In this document: positions 37,701 through 49,198 of the stretch, one piece after another
Layout of the letters: the number at the start of each line of letters is the position of its first letter
Numbering within the stretch: position 1 is the first letter of the stretch
From: Phytoseiulus persimilis
Lineage: Eukaryota; Arthropoda; Arachnida; Mesostigmata; Phytoseiidae
Direction: 5' to 3'
Assembly: GCA_037576195.1 (NCBI GenBank)
Contig: CM075102.1
Location: 7,440,001 to 7,504,000, forward strand
DNA length: 64,000 nt
Made by a program: the position numbers and the translations under genes
Notes under the pieces: model-generated
What the model was told of the DNA's origin: nothing
Seen by the model: only the letters and a program-made list of their open reading frames with translations
Database searches by the model: none

Positions 37701-40700
37701 TCATGACGGTTCCGCTCCTTCGTAACCAGCTCTCTGTTCTCGCTCATCTTCGAGCCTGACGAATCTCGGAGCGTTCACGCGGGTTCCCTCGGCACTCGTT
37801 GACCCCCAGTACCTCTGAAGAGCGTCTCTCGCTGTTGTTTTGCTAATCTGACTCTCTGTCTCCTGAGTCAGTCTGGGCTAGCAGACAGCACAGTAGGCGT
37901 GTTGGATGTCACCCGGATTGAGAGAAACCCTGATTTGTTTGCTCGCCACCTTTGGCCTCTACTGGACAGCCGGACCTGAGCCTTTCGTGTAAGCTCCGAA
38001 GAAAGGCTCTCGCAAAGCGAGAGTTCTTGGCTTCCCCAGTCGGAGCGGCGGAGCTGTCAGCTGTGAGCATAGCTTAGTGCACCCCAGTTCTGAATTCCTG
38101 ATCACAATACCTGACAAACCGAAATCCCATGGGATTTCGGACCCATCCTCACGCGACGAAAGTCTCTCGCGACGGGAGTTCTCTCGGTACGCGAGTCTTC
38201 CGTGTCTTCGATGAAATTGGAGCGCTTCAGCTCGCAACCAACAGATGCTTCTGAACTGGGAAAGTCTAAGGACGCATCGCGGTGGATGCCGCCTCCTTCA
38301 AAACCATCGACGAGGAATCCTCGTCCAGCGAACGTCTCCGCTCCGCTTCGAAGACCTTTCGGAGCCCTCTTCCAGCGTTCTCTCTATTCAATTTAGTGTA
38401 ATCGGTATTGATGAGGATTTCACCATCTTGATGGAACCCTCTCTGGAATAACCTGCCAAGTCCGAAAAAGCGGAAGCTGAATGGTTCTCGAGCCGAGCTC
38501 GTTGGGGAGAGATGTTCGCGGACTGAGGCGTCGGAGAATGATGTCGGGACAACGATGAGTAACGATGAATTTGTGTGGGTCCCCTCGGACCAACTTGATA
38601 ATAATCAGTCTCCCACCTGAAGGGACCGAGGAGGGAGGGCTCTCGTGACTTGAGGAGTTCTCGCTGTCTGAAGAACTGCGTAGTTTGAAATCGCGAAAAG
38701 ATCGAACAAGCGGGCGGTTGGCACCGTAAATGACTTGAATCGTCCGCATACGGATTGTGGGTTCATCGTCGTCCGGGTGGCCTCTCATTCAGTGGCGGGG
38801 GAAAGGGAATTTCGGCACCCGGAAACTCTAATTTCACGAGAGCTAACGGAACTGCGCATTCCGAAAAATAAACAACAAACATTCGGACCGGGGTGAGGGA
38901 CTTTAGAAATCGACGAGCTCTCCAGACAATCTCACGCCTTTGATTTCCTGCGTCAGCGGCCGGTGAGAAAACATACTCGAAAACGTTGAACTTCGCTCTC
39001 TGACGCCCACAGGTTTTTCCTGTGTCCACAATGAGAAAATCTGCAAGAACTCACTCCACTAGCCCGAGCGGCTCCATCTTGCCGGGGCAGCCAAGTGCTC
39101 AGCCCGGAGGAAATACACCGGCCGGAGAGAACTCATCGAGGTCTTATCGAGAGCTCAGAACCAGATGTTTCATCCCTGGGTCGAGAGTCAAATGGAGCGT
39201 TGGAGCTCATCACCATCCTGACCACAGTAAACTCTCCTCCCGATCGTAGGAGGAAGCTTTCTCCGGGAGGATCGCGAGGCGTCCCGGGAAGTTCGGTTTT
39301 TTTTCGGGCGCGACGTGGGCTCCCCGGGCGACCGCAAGTCCCTCCCCACGCGAAACCGAGTGTTACACCCTCACTGAGACAAGTGTTCGTCGGAGCCGAC
39401 TTGTGGAACATAGATGCGATTTTCACAAATCGGGGAGGCTTCCATGACGAACTCCGAACCCGCTGTAACGTCAGGCAGATTCCAGAGGAGGATTTTTGGA
39501 AGCACTGCAACCCCACGGAAGGTGCATGCAGCGGAGACGCAGGGGTTTGTTCGTCAACTCCTCAGGGGGCTTGTTGCCGTCGTCGAAGTTTCCAGACCAG
39601 CGGAAGATCGTCGAGTTCGAAGTGTCCGGAGACCTAGAGGCACGCCTGCTGTAATGCGGCATCGTGATGTTTTGGGAGTTTCGGTTTCAGATCGAGAATC
39701 CCCGCTCGTCGGGGAACTGAGGAATCTCGGTTCAGTGCTTGCGCGGGCCTTGGGGTGTTCGACCCTCCGAAAAATCTTCCGGCAAGTCAGGAACGTCACA
39801 ATAGGAATGAGAAGCATTCGGCTTCTCTATCATCATGGACAATTGTGGCATAATTTGTCACTTGCGAATGAAATCGGATCATTGTTCGGAGCCTAAGGAG
39901 ATCAACGAGATAGGTGATTCCCTGTTCTGCTCACTCCAACGGCCGAGCGGCGTGCACTTTCCTCGCGAACTCCAGGCGTTCGGAAACCGCTGGGCGGTGT
40001 TGTTACCTTTGGCTCAACCATGTCGTCGGAAAAGGTACTTCCCTCGCGGCGAGTTGGAGAGGCGACTCAATGAATGATGAGAACACTCGATCGTCCGCCT
40101 CTCAGACTGTCCGGAGCTCAGTAGGAGTGTCCTTCGGGCACCACAGGAAAGGCAATCATTTCCCCAACTGGGATTGTGCCTCGTCATTGGATTCACACAA
40201 CATTTTTCAATTACACACTACGAATGGCGTGACAGCTCGCTAGCTGCCACAGACCGCCAATATTCTGGGAACGCGATTAGCCAAGGAATGGTGATGTGGC
40301 GTACAATAAGAGGTAGCTCTCGCTCGTCGGAGTGGATCGTAGCTGGCTCCAAGTGCTGCCACTCGCTGTGCATTCGAAGCGCTCGGAGTCCGTTCCTGCC
40401 CAGATACGGGATTGTATTCCGGGAGCGCGTCCTTCCCTGGATTCCGAGGGCAACCGAGATTCATGATCCCATTCCACGCCAGGTTCGGGCAGCTGCCGAA
40501 ACCGCACGAGGAATGCTCCGCGAGCTCCAGAACGGGGACCTCGTGCCATTGTCTATAAGTGTATGTACCCGGGTGTCCATGCTTCCACCGGAATTGTGCA
40601 TCAAACAACCTAGACGCGGCTGACGCAGGTCTTCCACAGCTTGGAAGGAGCCGGGCGCGATGTAGAGGATCGTAAAAGGGTACAGGTAGCACTATGCGAA

Positions 40701-43700
40701 ACGATCGAATTGAGAAATGGAGCAAAATAGCCTCGAGAAACGTGTGCTTAACCGGGTGTTCCATTCATTCGCTCCCTCCCCCTCCCAGTGAATATGTGTT
40801 CATATTGGAAAGCTCTTAGGAGTGAGCTCCGCAGCGAGGGACGGGACATCTCGAAGTCATCGACAGAATTCGACGCAGCCGCTTGTCTGGCGCTGTTGAC
40901 TCTAGGAGACGGTTAGGGATCTCCTGACCCGCTCCGGAGCAGCGTCTCTTGAGAAAACACGGCTCCACTCGCGAACGAATCCACTGCCGGAGTCCAATTT
41001 TAGAACGGGAAAGTGGGTGAGGTGGTCTGTTCGCTGCCTGGCGAACGGGTTAGTCAGCGCTGCGCCTCCGGAGCGAGCGTAGATGTATTGGTTTTGAGTG
41101 GCCGCTGTTTATAGTCTGCGTGAAGAAACTGATGGATCCTGACGGACTTTCGAACAGCCCGAGTTTAGCCGTGCTTGCTGCTTTCCGCCAACCGGTCACG
41201 CAACACTCCTCATTCAGCTTGTGGATTGAATGTCGTCGACTGCGGTTGGCTTCAAGAGCACCGCTTCGCCGGTGGACGCTCGCCGCTCCACTGGGGAGGA
41301 GCTCGAGCTGAATGAGTCGGCGTTGGGGAAAGGAGCGAGTCCAACGAACAACAACCAGGGGCACGCCGTGCTCGACGGCACGACGTGTACACAGATGGGC
41401 TTTCCGCTCAGATGGATGAGAAGAGTGACACTCTACTCGCGCTAGGACGAACGAGCCTCGTCAAGGGGGCTTTCCTTGTTCCTCTCCTGCGGCGGCCGAT
41501 AGCTTATTCCATTTCCGCCAGTCGATAGATGAACCTGAATTGACAACTGCGACTCTGATTGTTGCTCACGTGATTGCTTTTGCCGCCGCTGCTGTCGAGC
41601 TCGAGGCCGCTGCTGCAGCCACTTCCTCCGTCTACGAGCCTTCTACGTCATCATGACAAGAAACCGGAAAACGAAGGGGACCGACGCCATTACAGTTTAG
41701 CGGGATTCCCATCAATGCTCTCAGGATGTAGCGGCAGGATGTGACGATTGTCGTTAAAGGGATAACGACTTCTTCAACGGAAGATTGGATGCCGCGTCGC
41801 AGACGCCACAATTTGCAGCTAAGCTCAACCTGAGCGCCTATCGGAGAACATTTCGCTGTTGTGCGTCGAGCCGAGGGATAACCTATGCATGTTCTTAAAT
41901 TCTCTCTGAAACTCGACCGCTTTCGAGCCTGTGAAGGCCCACGGGACAACCGGAACGAACCGCCGGTCGCAACTTGCTCGATAAACGGTCGGTTGCATTT
42001 TTAATGGCTGTGCGAAATGAATGATGCTTTCCGTCCGGTCTCGACGGCACAATCGGATATCGGAGCCCGAGAAGATTCATGAAGCCTGCGGTGATATCGG
42101 GAAAGAGGCTCGATAGTGGAGAATTAGGTCCTGTCGAGAATCCTGTTCTGAGCCATGTGACTCAGCTGTGTTTGAATCTTTCCAGAAGCATCTGAAACGA
42201 ACTCGTGAGCAACGATTGGAAGGAAGCCTGATCCTGCGCGACACGTGGACCCTACCATACTACTCCTGCGAATATCGAAAATGGATTGTTTCTCATTTAT
42301 CGTTTGTATGGACGAAAAAACGTTTAGCCATCATGGGGGTCGACATCGATGTCTCCGACGTCGACATCGACCAGTGCGAGAGCAGTGCGGCCGCTCAGGT
42401 AACTGCGACTCTGGTAAGTTCCATTCACTCACCGCGACTGCTCGGTTCAAAGGGATCGGTTCAGGGCAACCTAAGGGTTATGGCTCGGGAGTTTCCTCCC
42501 TGCTGAGACGTCACTTCCCCGGTTCGGTCTATGAGTCTGAAATCGCTCCGGAAGCGGCTGGAAAAGTAAAGTCGAGCTCCCCGCCGCTCCGCACGAGGTC
42601 CAATCGTCCGAATACTCGGACTCGGCGTAACTGAGGGAGTCCGGCGAGAAACGCTGCTATTCATCATCGATGTCCTTCAGATGACCTCCAGCGGCAAATC
42701 ATCTCGCGAAAGAGAGAGTGCGGCCGCTGGAAAACGTTCAGCCATTATTTCTCCGCCGTCCGTCTCTCGCGTTCGCTCCTCCAGCTTTATCTTGACCTCT
42801 CGCCATCTAATGTCTCGAGATTCTCTTCTTCCTAATCAGCGGTTTGTCCTGCTCGCCGGCGAGAACAAGTGTCGACGTGTTCGGCTGAGATGTCCCGAAC
42901 AGCTGGCGTGTCCAGCCTCGTTGAAAATCACCACCGAGCCTTGCAGCCGAGTTTAGCTCAAGATCATCGAGCTCGTCGACGACTCCGAATTCCCTTATCA
43001 GCTCCACGGACAAGGCTGCGGATCATTCCTCCAACAACGTCAGACCCTGCTCTGTCGACAACACCCTCGCACGGAGGGAAAAATTCACGCCTCGAACAGG
43101 AGATGGACCTTTTCGTCGCTGCTAAATCCGTGTCACCCACGCGCCGATACGACGAACACCGAGGGAGGCGGCACATCTGACCTCCGATCGGGAATTCCTT
43201 CCACGTGCCTCATCGTGCTCTCTCCTCAATCAAGAATATCGATCTGAATTATCGTCCGCCCCTGTTGCCGAAAGCTCCGACCGCGAGCCAAGAAAAGAGA
43301 ATCGGGAAGGGATGAATCAGAGACTTCGAGAACGATGGAACGACGGGGGCTCCAAGCGCCACTGAGTGAGCGAACGAATGATCGTTTTATCTTATCGCTT
43401 TTTCGGGCCACGAAAGGTGACACGATAAGGAACACTCTGCAACCACGGAGGGTCCAAGGGTGCCTGAGAAGATACATGGCTGGGGTTTCGTTAGGTGATG
43501 CTCAACATTGTTGTCTCTCGCCGGCGACCCATCATACAGTTTTTGCCTCTTGCCACTCGAACAAATGAAACTCAAGAGTCTCGCATAGCCGTTTGGTTTG
43601 CTTTTTGTCCTTCGGCCAGCGTTCCCGATCATAAAATTCGCCGATGGTGCAAGAGAATCGCTAGCTCTTGTGCGCGGAGCTCTTCGATTCTAAGGAAAAA

Positions 43701-46428
43701 CGGAAAGGGAAAACCTCATCGCCAGAAAGACGAGCGCGGAGAAATGCTCTCATCGATCGGCTCCGAGCTTCCCTGGGGGAGGCGACCGGTAATTGAGCCA
43801 CAACGGACGCGTCTTGTTAGGGAGGCTGTGCGTCAGTCATGTTACGCCTTTCTGGCCTGAGGAAATCCGCTGCATGCCGAGCGGCAGCGAGTCGGACCTA
43901 CACAAATGATGTCTTCCGTTCACTGTTTCTCGTCTCTTCGAAAAAACGTTGGGAGAACCAAAACGTCGGTTCCTGGAATGACGGTTCTCCACCTCCAAGT
44001 GTCGGCGATGCCGAAAGCGAGCTTAGAACAGAAACTGCAATGTTCCTCCGGATGCTCTGCTAGTATTTTTGGGCGGTGTTTCGGTTGCAGAAATTGCTCG
44101 AATCGTTGCAGTTGACGTGTTCAGTCTCTTCCAGCAGCTGCCACGTTAGACCAGTGACAGGTGATTACCGCTGCTTTCGGTTTCTACCGTGGTCCCGTCT
44201 ACCATCCACACAGGTCCCGCCCAAGGAGCCGGTGTCGGCTTTGCACGGAAGGAAATATTGTTAGCTTTCAATTTATATCAAAGGCTTTCACTCCTTTGTC
44301 CAACTGATTTTGTCGCAGCGATGTGGTGGCTTTCTCGGCGCGCCTTCGGATAGAACTCCCCCCACCGTTTACCTTCTCGCCAACCCGCATGAGAATCGAG
44401 TGGACAGTCGGGACGATTTTCGTCTTCTTCGAATCGAGTCGAGCGTAGAGACATCCCGAGCGGAATCCGTGTCGGGTCCTCGCGTCGGCTCCGTCCAAGG
44501 GTTTCCGCAGAAGTTGTCAACATGCCATGCTCCTTTCCATGATATTCCCACACACTCACGCCAAGTCTCGGTGTATTCCAGGTGACGTTCCACGGAACTC
44601 ACAAATGCCATAACGAAAGCACCGAATGCGTTTTCACTCCGGGACGGGGATGGGTTCGAGGAGCGTATGTTTGTAAATGTCGTAGAGGGTTCTACGCGAA
44701 TTCGACCGACCAGCCTTTCAACGGATCTCTTGTGGAGGAGGCTTATCGAGTGCAAAATCACACGTGAGTACCGGTCCGAGAATCGCCGTCGAGGCGCTCG
44801 CACCCCACGAATATCCGCAGCTCCTCCCTCGACTCCCCCCGGTCGGTCGCGAATTCGCTCTGAAATTCTTAACACGAGTTCTTCGCCCGGAAAGTTCTCG
44901 ATTTCGAGAGAAATCCCTAATATTCACGTTCGGGCTGATGATCTGATGGAGGGGACGCGACTCCTTTACAGAATGACCTACTCTTGCATCCGATGTGCCC
45001 CCGGATGTGACACTTGCTCGGACGGATCCCCGTGTTCGTCTCATTACAACTGGGCCTTCAGGATATCCCTGTTGGCCATATCAGTCATGTGCATCCTCAT
45101 GACTCTCGTGATCGCAATCTACGTCTACAAGTACAGGTTCGTGTTTCTCGCCTGGGTGTCGACCGACGGCGCTGCTTTCTGTTTCCGGCAGTTGGAAGTC
45201 ATGCCACCGCGGTGGAAAATAACACGAAGGTGTTTGTCTTGTCACTTCCAGACGGGTCAAAGTAATCAAATCAGCGTCGCCAGTGTTTCTCTGCATAACT
45301 CTGCTCGGTTGCGCAATCATGTACTGCGAAATGGCGGCCATTTTTCCGGTTCTCGATCGTTCATGCTGTGTTGCTACCAAGTGGACTAGACACATGGGCT
45401 TCTGCATCACGTACAGCGCCCTGCTCCTGAAAACGTGGCGCGTGTCACTCACGTACCGAGTGAAATCAGCTCACAAACTCAAATTGACGGATCACCAGTT
45501 GCTACACTGGCTTTTCCCCATCCTGCTCGAGGTGGCCATATACCTCGGGACGTGGACCCTGTCCTCGCCCCCTGAAGGTTGGTTGATTGAAACGATTCGC
45601 ACTCTCTCTTTCCTTCTCTCTTTCTCTCTCTCCCTATCTCTCTCTCTCTCTCCCTCTCCCTGCACGGAAATGTAGTGGAACAAGGCTGGAATCCTAGAGC
45701 GCAGGGAAGCCGAACGTGGATACCGACGTCCGATCTCTTGCTTTCCAGCCATTTTCATCAAGGACTGGTCTGGACTGAATTTCAAAATCTGCGAATACAA
45801 CTGGTGGGACCACACTCTCGCCCTGGGGGAAGTGATGTTCCTCCTGTGGGGGATACGGGTCTGCTATTCTGTGCGCCATGCGCAATCGCTCTTCAATGAG
45901 GCTCGGCACATCTCATTTGCTATTTACAACATCGCTGTTGTGAACACGATGATGATGCTTTTCCATTTGGTCCTGCTGCCGGACGCCGGTCCGGATATCA
46001 AGTACCTGTTCGGCTTCATCCGCACGCAGTTGTCCACGAGCGTGACGGTCGCCCTCGTGTTCGGTCCCAAGTTCTACCGACTGCTCCGCGGCGAGGGCGA
46101 CTCCTGGGACACGAGGTCACGGGCCCGGGGCGTGTCGCTGAACGGAATCACGACCGGCCTAAGCACCGAAGAGACGCAGATCGATCCGTACCAGGAGAAC
46201 GAGGAGCTCAAAGAAGAAGTTCAGCGTCTAGCCGCGCAGATCGAAATCATGAAAATAGCACACATGGAAGTCAACAACCGGCATCTCAAGCCCTCGGCCG
46301 CCAAAGGCATCTTCGGCAACTCACCAGGACCTGCTGTCGTGAAGGCGATGTACATGAAGCTGGAATCCGCAGACTCGCCCGGAAGTCGAGTCTCCCCGGC
46401 AGCTGAACTGGTGTCCGAGAGAGTTTAG
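28515..46428 (+). CDS. GPR158-like: GPR158/GPR179-like class C orphan G-protein-coupled receptor
   Basis: Plasma-membrane receptor of the family containing vertebrate GPR158 (a glycine-sensing, RGS7-binding receptor), GPR179 and fly CG31760. Exons: 28515-28754, 33344-33424, 34240-34422, 34507-34538 and 34660-34694 (both tentative), 42166-42398, 44582-44763, 44972-45136, 45252-45577, 45749-46428. All phases close, giving 718 residues: signal peptide 1-16, Cache-like ectodomain about 60-265, VDIDQC then GTHKCH...[12 protein letters not shown] stalk about 262-310, CAPGCDTC linker, seven membrane segments about 358-600, and a helical coil about 640-665 ([18 protein letters not shown]). The long RGS-anchoring tail of vertebrate homologues is absent. 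The tail ends SERV, possibly a class III PDZ ligand. The 7.5-kb intron and the two tiny exons are the uncertain part; the 3' half is secure. Confidence 0.93.
28755..33343 (+). other. intron 1 of the receptor, no nested gene called
   Basis: A 4.6-kb intron. It holds long but domain-free open frames, including a 246-codon minus-strand frame at 30067-30807, and a C17 run at 30652-30668. No transposon was recognised. Confidence 0.6.
30652..30668 (+). repeat. C17 homopolymer in intron
   Basis: Seventeen consecutive C residues; likely unstable in length and hard to sequence. Confidence 0.9.
33344..33424 (+). CDS. GPR158-like: receptor exon 2: ectodomain
   Basis: Twenty-seven codons ([17 protein letters not shown]...FCAK) between TTGCTTGCAG and GTGAGC, phase 0/0. 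Placed in the Cache-like region from its order and phase; by itself too short to diagnose. Confidence 0.75.
33425..34239 (+). other. receptor intron between exons 2 and 3
   Basis: 815 bp bounded by GTGAGC and CTCTAG. Nothing else was recognised. Confidence 0.6.
34240..34422 (+). CDS. GPR158-like: receptor exon 3: Cache-like ectodomain
   Basis: Sixty-one codons between ACCTCTAG and GTAGGT, phase 0/0 ([20 protein letters not shown]...[19 protein letters not shown]). It carries two N-glycosylation sequons (NLT, NVT) and the Gly/Tyr-rich strand pattern expected for a Cache fold. Confidence 0.8.
34507..34694 (+). CDS. GPR158-like: two tentative small exons of the receptor
   Basis: Exon 34507-34538 ([11 protein letters not shown]) has acceptor TTCGTATCCAG and donor GTGAGT. 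Exon 34660-34694 ([11 protein letters not shown]) has acceptor CTTCTTGCAG and donor GTGACT. Their phases (0 to 2, 2 to 1) join exon 3 to an exon start at 42166 without a break. The evidence is splice signals and phase only; neither is recognisable by sequence. Confidence 0.45.
34695..42165 (+). other. large receptor intron (or unrecognised exons)
   Basis: 7.5 kb. Contains a GAT/GAC-rich patch near 35780, a 117-codon acidic frame starting at ATG 36452 and a 22-bp palindrome at 38119. A further ectodomain exon may be hidden here, but none is needed for frame continuity. Several frames, for example around 35.3-35.54 kb, stay open without splice support. Confidence 0.5.
38119..38140 (+). repeat. 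22-bp perfect palindrome
   Basis: CCGAAATCCCA followed directly by its exact reverse complement TGGGATTTCGG. A second small hairpin, CTCTCGC-AAA-GCGAGAG, lies at 38007-38023. Confidence 0.9.
42166..42398 (+). CDS. GPR158-like: receptor exon: end of ectodomain, VDIDQC motif
   Basis: Contains [25 protein letters not shown] and [15 protein letters not shown], matching in order the family's W.PPY..CE and KVDIDQC segments just before the stalk. The acceptor is either CAG at 42165 (phase 1) or TTTCCAG at 42183 (phase 0). The donor is CAG|GTAACT, or in frame 15 nt later CTG|GTAAGT. Confidence 0.88.
42399..44581 (+). other. receptor intron before the stalk exon
   Basis: 2.2 kb bounded by GTAACT (or GTAAGT 15 nt later) and TATTCCAG. 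CpG-rich, with no recognised gene. Confidence 0.6.
44582..44763 (+). CDS. GPR158-like: receptor exon: EGF-like cysteine-rich stalk
   Basis: Begins [16 protein letters not shown] and continues [19 protein letters not shown], the conserved stalk of the GPR158 family (GTHKC...GAY.C.C..GFY). It has a NES and a NST sequon. Acceptor TATTCCAG, donor GTGAGT, exit phase 2. Confidence 0.92.
44972..45136 (+). CDS. GPR158-like: receptor exon: CxxGCxxC linker and membrane segment 1
   Basis: [21 protein letters not shown] leads into [20 protein letters not shown], the first membrane helix, and a basic KYR. Enters at phase 2 after CCTTTACAG and leaves at phase 2 before GTTCGT. Confidence 0.92.
45252..45577 (+). 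CDS. GPR158-like: receptor exon: membrane segments 2-4
   Basis: Codes [19 protein letters not shown] (segment 2), [20 protein letters not shown] (segment 3, with the conserved LKTWR) and [18 protein letters not shown] (segment 4). Acceptor CACTTCCAG (phase 2), donor GAAG|GTTGGT (phase 1). Confidence 0.93.
45600..45662 (+). repeat. CT-rich microsatellite in the last receptor intron
   Basis: About 60 bp of almost pure pyrimidine with CTCTCT units in the intron between segments 4 and 5. It ends 86 bp before the true acceptor at 45748, and a TAG at 45675 directly follows it. It could compete in acceptor choice. Confidence 0.85.
45749..46428 (+). CDS. GPR158-like: receptor last exon: segments 5-7 and coiled-coil tail
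   Basis: After CTTTCCAG the frame gives ICEYNWWD (second extracellular loop Cys), [17 protein letters not shown] (segment 5), [20 protein letters not shown] (segment 6) and [20 protein letters not shown] (segment 7), the last with the family's FGPKFY end. The 115-residue cytoplasmic tail has a charged helix ([19 protein letters not shown]) and stops at TAG 46426. Confidence 0.95.
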
Positions 46429-49047
46429 TTGATTTATACAACGAGGGCGCGTTCGTCGTGCATTTCCCGAGCATTGGAACAATCGACGACAGCGCTCCCT
46501 CTCCTCATTCGCTCCGTAGGGTATTGCCTCTGTCTCGATACAATAGAACGATTCGTAGAGATTCGAGTTCAGTAGACCAGTGCGGAGTCAGGCAGAGAGA
46601 TCACTGGAGTTACCTGATTTTAGTCGTCACTCACGGGAACGCCGCTGAGATGGTCTGGAAGAAGTCACATCGTGATGTCGATTATTGAACGTTGGTCGAA
46701 CGGATGGATTGGACGTCTGTGCGCGTCGGTGAACGAGTGGGAATGCCTGTGGTCTAGGTGGTGGTGTAAATTTCCCAAGAGTTATACATAAAACTATATA
46801 TACATATAAATATGAACATATATATATAGGGCGGAAAGTTATCTATATATATTCGAGCGGGATCGCCGAACCGGAGAAGCTCCACAGAAATCGATGCGGA
46901 GGCATTTATAATTCACGTTGCTAGGAAATGTTGAAAACGAGGAGCATATGAAACGCGATGCGATGATGAATGGGCGATGGAACGAGATTCGACCGGTTGA
47001 CCGCTGTTCGGAAGTCCTGCCTCTTTACTTTCAATGCATTCGGGCTCCCGGGAAATCAGTCATTCATCGTCGAATCCCAGGTTCGACGAGCTGACGAAAC
47101 CCGGTTGGGTCCGGTCCCATCGATGGGCCGCTCTATGGAGTCCCATGGAAACGAACAAAATATTTTCTATCGAACCGCGAAAGAAACTTTAAGCACCCTC
47201 CGTATCTTCTGTCGCAGTGCGGAGCTTCGTCTCAAGTGGAGGAAACAACACCCAAGGATCCCTGCGTGTCAAGTCTCGAAATCACTAGCCCTTCCTGTGA
47301 GAACTTCCGGACGGAACGTCGCTGTCTGACCCTCAGCGATACCAATGTCTTGCTACCTGAAAACTGATGTTTATCTCTCAGAGGGGAGAGTGGGCCCGGA
47401 ATCCAGAGTTCTCAAACCGGGACTCAGAAACCACCTGCTGATGATACTCTGGTCGGAGATTCTGCTGAATTGTGATCATTTGGGAACGTACTCAATATTG
47501 AAGTCTACCTGCACTCGAATAGCACCTGAGCTCCCGTTCAATTAGGAGCGAGATCCCCTTTCACATTTGACGACCCCTCCTATCCTTGAACTGAAGTTTT
47601 CCTGTGCCAATCCAATCTTAAACGACTAGCCTGTCACGGGAGAGCTCAGCGGTCATGACAGACGCAATTGACGGAACGAAAGGTTCAGAAAAAAGACAAA
47701 TAGGCCGCGAAATCGAACAGCAGACTGGACCGAGTTGAAGTTTAGGCATAACTGAGCACTTGAATGCAAGATAGTGGGGTAAAAACGGAGCGCCGATGCG
47801 ATCCACAGTGGATACGAAGAGGTCGATTGATTCGAACGAAAATTTCCTCTTTTTCTCGTTCTCGGAGGAGCGAATATAACTCCGACTCTAGACTACTTCA
47901 GCGCAATCATAGACGAGTCGGACTTTTTCGTACATTCTCGCGATTGATCCCCAACTGAACATTGTTGTACGTATGCACGTTGTTTGTGAATTAACGGCTA
48001 ACCCATTAAGGCTGAGACCGCGAGAGGGCCACCTTGAGGGCGATCTGTTTGGTGACCTCTGTTCTCCGTGACCACTCCGTCGAGCACTAACAGACTCCCC
48101 TACGTTGTTGAGACTGTTTATACATGTATACGTTCACACCCTGAAATTCCGCGGGAGAAAACTTCACACAAGATTCCGAATCGACGCAGTTCTTCGACTA
48201 TTAGATGGAGTCCTTAGTCAGGAGGAATCCCTACCAAGTAATTTTGAGCCGGGAAGTTAAAGGAAGCCAGCACTTCAAATCTCCATGCTATCGCTCAACC
48301 ATTCGGATACGAGAGTTTCTCGTTTGGATTTTCCCTCGTACGTGCGATTTCGGGGTATTTGTTGACGCAGGTTCTAAGTTTTTGAACGCACTGTTAAATG
48401 TCCAGCTCTCCAAATGTCACTCGCGGAAAGAAGGACGAATCCTCGAGACAAGGGCGCTTGTCAACAACACCCGACGAGGATCGACGGGATCCCGGATATA
48501 TTTTGAGATCGCTGCCATGAAGGAGAACTGAATGGAAGAGAATGGACATTTCTGGGAGCTTTCCCCCCAACTTTTCTCTCATCCTATGTGAGCCACATTC
48601 GAGCGAGCTCCCCCTGAACGTGCGATTTTGAGGTTCCCATCCGGAAACCCGACCGCTACTCGATTCTAGAGCACATCCAAACGTAGAGGTTCGCCCGAGC
48701 GTTCCTTGAACTTCTCTCCGGCGGAATTGATGGTCTCGAATTGATGGTAAACGTCGAAGTGTTCAGAGAAGTTGATGTTATCGTCGATTCATCAGAAGAA
48801 CAACAATGAATTCTCTTCTGCCGAATGTAAAGTTGATGTATAGGTATTCGATCCGTTACGATTGGAATGGCAGGAAAGTCTGGAGTATTGCTATTGCATA
48901 GATATCGATGTTGTTTGAAGAACTGGCAACGAAGAGAGTTTTGAATGGAAAACCTAGAGGACGCGTTGCGACTCCCATGCGGATATATTGAGGACAATAA
49001 AACATTGTTGTACAGCGCCTTCAGGGTTTCCTCTTTTCCCGTCGGCT
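46429..49047. other. convergent intergenic region and receptor 3' UTR
   Basis: Tail-to-tail interval between the receptor and the folate gene. It has an AT-rich low-complexity block at 46780-46860 including a 10-bp AT inverted repeat (46820-46829 with 46843-46852). No canonical AATAAA lies close behind the receptor stop; one on the plus strand at about 48996 is far downstream. No other gene was recognised. Confidence 0.5.
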
Positions 49048-49053
49048 TTTATT
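49048..49053 (-). promoter_or_regulatory. possible polyadenylation signal of the folate gene
   Basis: TTTATT on the plus strand, so AATAAA on the coding strand, 146 nt after the TGA at 49199-49201. Confidence 0.45.
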
Positions 49054-49198
49054 GTGTCCTCGGCCGAGCATTCCACTTTTCGTCTCAGAGCAAGCAGGAT
49101 TCTTCCGACATATCCCATCTGAAAACCATTCCAGTATGTACAGATTCTGCCTCAGAACAAACGGCCTTCTATTTACAAAAAGGAAACAGAATCTCCTT

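Noticed and set aside
42168..42183. Starting the ectodomain exon strictly at TTTCCAG|AAG (42184)
   Set aside because: Not excluded, but including VFESFQ aligns better with the family's WFxxL segment, and phase 1 at 42166 fits the upstream small exon.
44667..45389. 240-codon plus-strand frame overlapping the receptor exons
   Set aside because: It crosses two clear introns in a frame that matches only part of the true product. The stalk and membrane-segment exons are read in other frames with proper splice sites.
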